Shown here piece after piece: positions 57,172-64,000 of a DNA stretch of 64,000 bases; position 1 is the stretch's first letter, and each line of letters starts with the position of its first letter. The notes below the pieces were generated by a model. That model ran no database searches and was not told the origin of the DNA. It worked only from the letters and a program-made list of their open reading frames with translations. The position numbers and the translations under genes are program-made. Source of the stretch: Blastomussa wellsi (Eukaryota > Cnidaria > Anthozoa > Scleractinia > Plerogyridae); the NCBI GenBank assembly GCA_947652115.1, contig OX393572.1, positions 10,896,594 to 10,960,593 of the forward strand, written 5' to 3'.

Positions 57172-57415
57172 TAGTCCGGGAGCAAGAGGCTGAAAATGGC
57201 TCAAGAGTGCTGAAAAGGTCTGAAGACTGATTTCTATAGATTGAAGCCTCTACTTTCACGCTAGGTAGTTTGTAGTTTCAAATTGTGGTATACGTTTCGA
57301 GCAATAGCTATGTTTTTGTACGTCGGTACGAGTGAAACAAGAGGGTCACGTGAAAACGGGGCTATAAATTATGACTCAATATAGCTAATGGAATTTCTTC
57401 AATACGGAAAAAAAC
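57172..57415. repeat. Left terminal inverted repeat of the 5.5-kb element
   Basis: Imperfect mirror of 62405-62646, beginning TAGTCCGGGAGCAAGAGGCT. Differences are scattered, suggesting an old insertion. Confidence 0.85.
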
Positions 57416-58041
57416 ATTACATCGACATCCCACAACGCTCTATAAACTCAATTTTGACAAAACATTTACGATTTTTTTAAATAGGTCATGTGACATATGT
57501 CTTCGTCTCTTTGGAAGTCACGCAACATCTTCGGTCATTCTTACATAGCAAATAAAATGTTTTGCCCTTGGAAATAAGAAAAAACGTCGAAAGGTTGAAT
57601 TTACTCTATCTGGTCTAGAAAAGCATTAGTTCTTTTAAATATTGACTTGCTGGAGGAAAAGCCTGATCCAACGAGATTTAAAGGGCATCTTTTTACAAGA
57701 GCCTCGATCCAAGCTAAAAGAAAGGGACGGTAATATCAGGCTTAGATGAATAAAGAAAACATTATTGATGTTATTGGCTTTCCTGAAAATGTCTCAAACC
57801 TCACAAATAGTGGAATATAGCTGTTTTAAAGCATACGTTCTCTCTGCTACAAACGCTGATACAAATTTGGACTGACAATATACCTTGTGTTATTACTAAT
57901 ATCTGTTGTACTTTTAAATCACAATATCTTCAGAATGTTTAAAACTGACTTGAAAATTCGTAGATGCTTATCTATTTCCATAAATTTCTCAACTGAGAAC
58001 AACAATAAGATGCATCTTAAGCATTCAGACAACAAATCAAG

Positions 58042-61000
58042 TTATTCGCAATCGGACTCTTCTGTGTCACAAGAGACAACATCCATCTTATTCATCTTGT
58101 TGCGATTTTCACATTCGACATCCGCCATACAAAAGCAGGCTTCAGTACAAAGTGTACAAAAAAAGCACTGGTTGAAGTTTGTCCTCACTGCTTTCCCATC
58201 CATGTCCAGCTGGTGGCGGCAAGTCTTGTGTAGCACTTAAGGCTCTTCTCCAAACATACGTTTGGTAATTCCACCTCTCTATGTGGAGAGGAAGACTGGC
58301 TGAGGTTGGTGGTAAGTTCTCACTGCTCCGTTTCTATCGACAAAACATAGCATAGCGCAGCTCATCGGCGGTGCGTGTTCGAGATGTATTTCTGCCACTG
58401 CTTGGGAACTGGCGTTGACGGGCTATTTATGACAATTTCAAAGGCATTACTCTTGCCTCGTTTCTCTCGCTCTGCATTCTTGATAGACACTGGCCAATAC
58501 TGGTCAAAAACAATGTCCACCCTGAGACATACAATGTCTTTTAGTGGAGTAGTGACGATAGATATCAAAGTAGTTTAAGGCAAAGGAACCAAATGTTGCT
58601 GCACCAGAAGACTTTGTCGCTTGAGCTACTGCCATGCCGTCAATTATGTGCGCAACTTGTTTTCCTTGTCGTTTGGGAAGTCTTGGTTCTGCCACGTGGT
58701 CTTCTTCTAAGATGGAAAAAAGGACATTCTTGGCAGTCTTAAGCAACGAGCCATCAGGGTAGGCAAGGGAGATAAGGACGGAGACAAGTTGATAACTTAA
58801 AACTTCCTTGATGTCCACATTTCGTACTTTTGTTGTCAACAAAAGGCGGCCCCCACTGTCTCCACCAATCGTAAAAATCTTCTCTTCTTTTGCCTTAACG
58901 ACGACTTTCTTCACTGCCAAATCAAATGTTTTAATCTTCAGTTTCGGGAGTGGCTCCCAGAAACTGACATCGTTTGAATTTTAACGCTTCTGAATAAATT
59001 CATTCATCTGTGTACGTCCTGTTGTTGAGCTTAGCACTAAGGACGACACCAGTTGCGATGTTTAAAGGTTGCTCGGCATCTTCAGACAAAGGACTGGTCA
59101 TCACCCCAGAAACAAAAGATTTAACAAGCTTCTGCACGTCACTCTCATCACGATGTAGTCTATTCGATGATCCTTCTTTGTGTGTGCTGTTTACATTTGG
59201 ATCATTTAGGCAACACATCTCTTTAAAGGCAGTAGTAATGGCAGCACGCTCATGGCTACTTAAAAGCCATCGATCCACTGCACTTGGATTCTGGCTGATT
59301 CCAATGATTCCACCTGCCGACTTTGAGTCTCGATTCACAGATTGTTCCAAGGCCATGTCGGTGGAGACTTTAGAGAATGGATGGTCTGAACGGCTAACGG
59401 AATGGTTTCCCTCTACGAATTCTTTATGAACGCGAGAATGCTTGGAGCTAAGTGAAGCCATGTCTGCAAGGTAAACAGGAAGCCACTTTGCGTAGTTTTG
59501 TCGGTCCATTGCGAAGAAAAATGTCGCTGCAATGTGTAGGGACCAGTTACCTGTTCTTACCGCTTCCAGAAACTGGAGGAGTAACGACACCATAGTAATG
59601 TATTCGTTCCAGAAGGCAAACAGACGAGACTTGGAACTCTGCTCTTCTTTACAAGTATTGAACAGGGCCAACAATTCCTTCATTTCAGACTTTAACTCTT
59701 CTACGCTTTCTTGTTCACCAATGCCCGCCTGCAAGCATCACGTTTCTCCGAAACATTATTCTTTTCAACTTCTCTGCTCGAGCTGTTCAGCCAGGCGAGG
59801 AACGTTTGCCACATTATACGTAAGAGAGCTTCCATTACGAGCTTGTGAGCGCGAACCGCCCGATTGTACGCCTTTCCCTTCATCAGTGCTGTCACTGTGC
59901 CTGCCCCGTACACTCCAGATTCAATCAAGAGATCTTCTAAGCCAGAGTTCTGAGTTCAATATCACCGTATCCTTAAACTTATCAGGTGAAGACCACTGGA
60001 TTTGCTTCGCCTTTGAATAAATGGCCAGATCAAAGGTGACGATTGCGTCTTTCTGGTGAATGCTTTCACACATTTTCTGAACTTGTTTCAGCACGGTGTA
60101 AATAGTCCTAGGTTCTGTCGAACAACCTCGTAGCATCGGACAGTAACCTAAAACGGACGAGCTTGACGTTTCAGGAAACAATAACGCGTTGAACGCGCTC
60201 CAACTTGGAACAGACTGTTTTTTCGGATCAGCGTCTTTCTGCTCTTGCTGTAAGGAAGTTGACATTCGAGTAAAAGATACTTTTCTCCAGTTACTTGGAA
60301 ACTCTGATTCTGCAAAGTTCCTAGAAACGTTGTTACTGGGATATCATTAAAGTTTCCACCTGCCTCTACTGATCTCTTTCTGACAGAATGGTCACCAAGA
60401 ACCTTTGGCTGGCATTCAGGACCAAATGACTTTCTTTGAAACACCACTAAGGTGGTGGCATGCGTAGTGTTTCTTCCATCAAGAGGTTCCTCATTGATGT
60501 CGTTTTTGTCCTCTGCTGCCTGAATAAATACACTGGGGGAGATATTGGAAGGTACAACTACTTCGTTCTGCTCCGATTTTGCTACGATCTCAACCGTGCG
60601 AGACTAGTATCAACACTTTCAACCTCGTCATAAGATGAACTGTTACCCATGCGGTTAAGCATTGTTACAATCTGCTTCGACCCCGTCAAGTGACGAACAG
60701 ACATGGCCAGGCTGTTATGCTTAGGAAGCTTTATCTTTCCATGTGATGCACAGAATATTTCATCTTGTGCTAGGGATAAAATCTTCCTTTCATCCGTGTC
60801 ATTGTGGCAGCTTTCCTTGTCATTCTTTTGCTCAAACTTTTCATTTGCAATCAGCCATCGAAGAAACCAGTACGAGGATGGAGGAACAAGTCTCTTGGCG
60901 GTTGTTAACCAGATGTCGTTCACATTGAGGGACGTAAGAAAATGCCTTGACATTGTTTGATGTCTACTTTGATCATCTTGGTTGCCAGATAGATCGGATT

Positions 61001-61444
61001 GTCATCGTTCTGTACTAACTAAACAGGTCTGCTCCATCCGTTTTCTGGCTAGTCGTGTCAGCAGGGGTAGGCTCAGCATCATCTAAAACGTCCTTTTCTC
61101 TAGCTTTTAATTTAAAATTGTGATGTTCTTTGTTTCTCTTGGCTACGTACGAAGCTTGAGAAACCTTATGGTATTTTGCTTTAGCTGCAATTAAATCGTT
61201 ATTAACTCCTCGAAGAACGTGAAGCATCTGTTAGTCTTCTTTGGAAATAGCCGCATGATAGTATTACACGCTTCGAGGGTGCATACACTGTGCAATTCAC
61301 GATTTTTTTGTAGGTGCGGTTCTTGCAAAATAAACACTTTGACCAGTCCGTCTTAGGGACCATTGATCGCGACATTCTTCCTTCATGATCTGGAGATAAC
61401 ACACGAGGCCTCTTCAAGGGAGGTTCGTTACTAGTATCTTCCAT
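58042..61444 (-). pseudogene. Frameshifted gene of an uncharacterised multi-copy family (VFDQY / LPPTSASL / Cys-rich tail)
   Basis: Read in pieces with several frame changes: MEDTSNEPPLKRPRV and WSKCLFCKN (61202-61444), YHKVSQASYVAKRNKEH (61015-61227), SSYWFLRWLIANEKF (60582-60953), a stretch at 59921-60265, YNRAVRAHKLVMEALLRIMW (59701-59928), FFFAMDRQNYAKWLPVYLAD, DMALEQSVNRDSKSAGGIIG and THKEGSSNRLHRDESDVQKL (59000-59734), IKEVLSYQLVSVLISLAYPD and VAHIIDGMAVAQ (58504-58920), VDIVFDQYWPVSIKNAERE and PSTPVPKQWQKYI (about 58365-58530), NLPPTSASLPLH and HGWESSEDKLQPVL (about 58150-58315), then CFFCTLCTEACFC and ECEN. From memory, intact relatives are frequent in cnidarian proteomes as unnamed proteins. 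The segment that normally follows KQWxKYI appears deleted. An acceptor-like tttattttTCAG lies just before the ATG. Confidence 0.7.
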
Positions 61445-62404
61445 TATGGCTGAAAAATAAATTGATTATTGCTTTTAAGATCGCAGGAAGTAATGATAGC
61501 AAATGTGACTAAGGTGAACCTTGTTAGTTTTATGGCTTTTTTGTAGTGGTCGAACTCTGAAGAGATAACAGCAACATAACACAAAAATTCCGTAAAAATT
61601 ACTCTTATTTCGAGAAAGCTTTTCCGCAATTCGAATTCCCACGATTACTTTTAAACTTTTTGCTTAATTAAACTTATAATTAGAGATATGTATATTAACT
61701 AAACTATTCCAAATGCAAATATTGACGAAAATAATATCGAAATAGTTCAGCTTAAAAGTTCTTAAACTTTAATAGAAATATGAAAGCACTGTCGTCATGC
61801 AAGGGTTCTTACATATACTCGACACGTTTCCAAAGCCCAAAATATTCTGTAAATTTTCCCGAAAATTATGTGCATGACCGGCCCGTGTGAATCTTGGTAC
61901 TGCAATATAATAACACGTGGAAGATAAATTTGTGCCACCATATTACTCAATCATGAGTTATTGCTAGGGGAGAGAAGACAATAAGACAACTAGATATTCC
62001 TGTTGTTATATCTCTACTAAAGTCTTGGACGTTTACCTCAAGCAATACTGTTGCCTTGCCTTCTTTTCTCATGTGCATTAGACCCGCGATTGATCACCAT
62101 CGTTAAGCTTGAAAGCGAGGCTCCTTAAAAATGCATAATTAACAGCTATTCTGCAAGCTTATTTAGCCCAAAAGTTTATCGCAATGAAATCATCATTCCT
62201 CCTGTAGTCTAGAACGTATATATTGAACATATAAAAGTTTTCGTCTTTCCACGGGCAAAACGTTTGAGTTCGTATTTAACAATGAACGAGGATGTAAGTA
62301 AACGCCAAACGGAATGATGGCTTATGCCACATCATACTATCAGCAAATCGGTATATTTTTTAAAGAATTTATTTTACATAATGTTACGTCATTTTAGGCT
62401 AAAC
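61445..62404. other. Non-coding interior of the 5.5-kb element
   Basis: Lies between the decayed gene's start and the right inverted repeat. No coding segment was recognised; it may hold the promoter and a 5' non-coding exon. Confidence 0.4.
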
Positions 62405-62646
62405 TTTGTTTTTATATTGAAGAAATTCGTTTGACTATATCCAGTCACAATTGAGAGCCTCGTTTTCACTTGACTCTCTTGTTTTACTCGTACCGACGTT
62501 CAAAACCTAGCTATTGTTCGAAACGTATACCACAATTTCAAACAACAAACTACCTAGCGTGAAAATAGAGGCTTCAATCTATCGAAATCCGTCTTCAAAC
62601 CTTTTCAGTACTCTTGAGCCATTTTCAGCCTCTTGCTCCCGGACTA
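62405..62646. repeat. Right terminal inverted repeat of the 5.5-kb element
   Basis: Mirror of 57172-57415, ending AGCCTCTTGCTCCCGGACTA. Confidence 0.85.
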
Positions 62647-63360
62647 ATGAGGGGATCCAGGGAATATTATATTGATGGACCAGCAAATTCTCAAAACTGT
62701 CATTATTTAACAACCATTCCACTCGCGCTTGTTGGATATGAGTTGCTCATATACCAAAACTCTTGAATTGCATTATCCAGTGATGAAGTTTTTAATAAAA
62801 AACAATTATTTACACACGTAAAAATGGGATATGACATGGCAGATAGCCAACGAGGCGTGTAACGGCTGGGTGAGTTTCTTAAAAACACCCTCAAAAATGT
62901 AATATTTGTGTTCCCTGGCTGTTCCCGCTGACGCGTAGACCTAACTTATTTACTTGTGTTCCATGGTATATGAGCTCATATACCATGGCCTTTAATTTGC
63001 TTGAAACCAATTAAAACTCGGGAATTCCAACATCCCATAATTATTTATTTTTTATTTTTAGGAAACAAAAGGACATCGAGATAGTTCGCAGCTCTATTGT
63101 TTTAGAGCTAGGGTCCATTGTTACTGTTGTTTTTTTTATCATTTTTTCAGCCAATACTGTGGGACCTTGTAAAGAGCTGCGTACCGCCCCCAGCACATCG
63201 CTTACCGGAAAACATTTTCCCCGGAAAAAAGATTGTTTTTCTTTGTAGTTTTGTTGAGGAATGGTTACTTGCTACTGTCTACTGTCTTCGCAGCTGGAGT
63301 AAGCTAAACTTTAGCCTTCTACAGCTATTCGCTTGATTTTAGCTTTGTTGTTTAAACCTT
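62647..63360. other. Flank with a perfect palindrome
   Basis: Contains the 28-bp palindrome at 62961-62988 and no supported gene. The short frame at 62703-62894 is not recognised. Confidence 0.45.
62961..62988. repeat. Perfect 28-bp palindrome
   Basis: The half-site CCATGGTATATGAG is followed directly by its exact reverse complement, with no loop. Confidence 0.95.
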
Positions 63361-63369
63361 GTTTCTTCA

Positions 63370-63690
63370 AATCACGTAGTTCGACTTGTGCCATTTAACA
63401 TTTAGGTATCGGCGTAATTTTAGCACTGCTATGATTGCATTTTGAGCCTCGTTTCCATCAATCACGTGATTGGATTTGCGTCGTTTCAGGACCAGCATAA
63501 CAGGCCATTTCCGATATCCTGTTTTCCTCTGTTCAAAAACGAGTCTTGGTGCACAACCGTTCATATGGAAATTAGATTCACTCGCACGTGATTCGTCATT
63601 TAAACACTGACGTAATATGACGCATTTTAAACCCCGTTTACATCAAGCACGTGATTCGAATCGCGTCATTTCAAAGACTGGTGTATCTTC
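63370..63690. repeat. Degenerate CACGTGATT-containing repeat
   Basis: The motif ATCACGT[AG]-TTCGA/GGATT-TGCGTC recurs near 63373, 63461, 63583 and 63648, each followed by a GTCATTT/GTCGTTT-like word. It merges into the 32-bp array and may be its older ancestor. Confidence 0.45.
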
Positions 63691-63920
63691 GAATTTAGCA
63701 TTTTGATTTGTTCTTCATTGAATTTAAATCTGTTTTGATTTGCTCGTCACTCGAATTAAATCTGTTTTGATTTCTTCGTCATTGGATTTAAATCTGTTTT
63801 GATTTGTCCGTCACTGGAATTAAATCTGTTTTGATTTCTTCGTCATTCGATTTAAATCTGTTTTGATTTGTTCGTCACTGGAATTAAATCTGTTTTGATT
63901 TTTTCGTCATTGGATTTACT
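63691..63920. repeat. Tandem repeat, 32-bp unit with 64-bp higher-order period
   Basis: Six to seven copies of a 32-33-bp unit built on AAATCTGTTTTGATTT. Two variants alternate strictly: one starts GAATTAAATC and ends TTCGTCATT, the other starts GATTTAAATC and ends CGTCACT. Confidence 0.9.
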
Positions 63921-64000
63921 GTTACCGGGGTCACCCAGACAAAGTTAACCAATCACAAAGGAGAACGGAAACAATAGATTTCTGCATTTTCTAACTACAA

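Larger units (their letters stand above)
57172..62646 (-). mobile_element. 5.5-kb long-TIR DNA-transposon-like element carrying a decayed gene
   Basis: Left end TAGTCCGGGAGCAAGAGGCT at 57172 and right end whose reverse complement also reads TAGTCCGGGAGCAAGAGGCT at 62646. The match continues imperfectly for about 245 bp (to about 57415 and from about 62405): shared blocks include GGTAGTTTGT, GTGGTATACGTTTCGA, GTCGGTACGAGT and GAATTTCTTCAATA. ATG flanks both sides (57169-57171 and 62647-62649), a possible 3-bp target duplication; a TA duplication with ends GTCCGGGAGC is the alternative reading. The interior holds a single decayed minus-strand gene. The class is unknown; no known transposase motif was recognised. 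Confidence 0.75.

Noticed and set aside
59010..60020. Plus-strand frames of 139 and 162 codons
   Set aside because: Antisense shadows of the decayed gene in the 5.5-kb element.
1..64000. CRISPR array, bacterial operons, riboswitches
   Set aside because: The tandem repeats have no regular spacers, and spliced metazoan genes show the DNA is eukaryotic nuclear.

Overview
The window reads as nuclear DNA of a cnidarian, most likely an anthozoan and possibly a stony coral. The genes are intron-rich with standard GT-AG introns, the non-coding DNA is AT-rich, and the recognisable proteins are metazoan. The organism call is an inference from protein style and repeat families; nothing in the sequence proves the genus.

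Three protein-coding genes can be assembled exon by exon, all on the minus strand. (1) 658-11744: a leucine-rich-repeat G-protein-coupled receptor of the glycoprotein-hormone-receptor type (LGR type A). It has 8 exons and about 903 aa: signal peptide, LRRNT cap, LRR exons that are nearly all phase 2-2 and 66-72 bp, and one large exon with hinge, seven-helix domain and tail. (2) 20276-23324: TYW5, the Fe(II)/2-oxoglutarate JmjC hydroxylase of the wybutosine pathway of tRNA-Phe; 5 exons, about 328 aa. (3) 26067-50408: a KCNH-family voltage-gated K+ channel, closest to the ELK/Kv12 branch; 10 exons, about 1495 aa (PAS domain, S1-S6, GFG filter, C-linker and cNBHD, long disordered tail ending in a coiled coil). 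In all three models the exon lengths sum to whole codons and junction phases agree. Long open frames overlapping the last LGR exon and the second KCNH exon run into introns, and their apparent N-termini are not coding. The true first KCNH exon is a 76-bp exon at 50333-50408.

The rest is mobile-element debris, including several elements with clear ends: an internally deleted hAT copy (6816-7289), two TTA-flanked Harbinger/Tourist-like MITEs (8367-8773 and 54669-55065, in opposite orientations), two CATTCTCG-ended MITEs with 9-bp target duplications (23362-23481 and 25500-25743), two near-identical Penelope-like fragments encoding a GIY-YIG endonuclease, tRNA-derived SINEs and several foldback elements. 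Tandem repeats lie at 15.4, 17.9, 20.0, 40.8, 41.2, 51.9-52.5 and 63.7 kb.

The most unusual object is a roughly 5.5-kb unit at 57172-62646, bounded by imperfect inverted repeats of about 245 bp. It contains a frameshifted gene of a large, apparently uncharacterised family, with a Cys-containing N-terminus, a central VDIVFDQY-type block and a C-terminal LPPTSASL block plus Cys-rich tail. This suggests the family travels on a DNA transposon. The three cellular genes have no evident shared pathway; they are simply neighbours.
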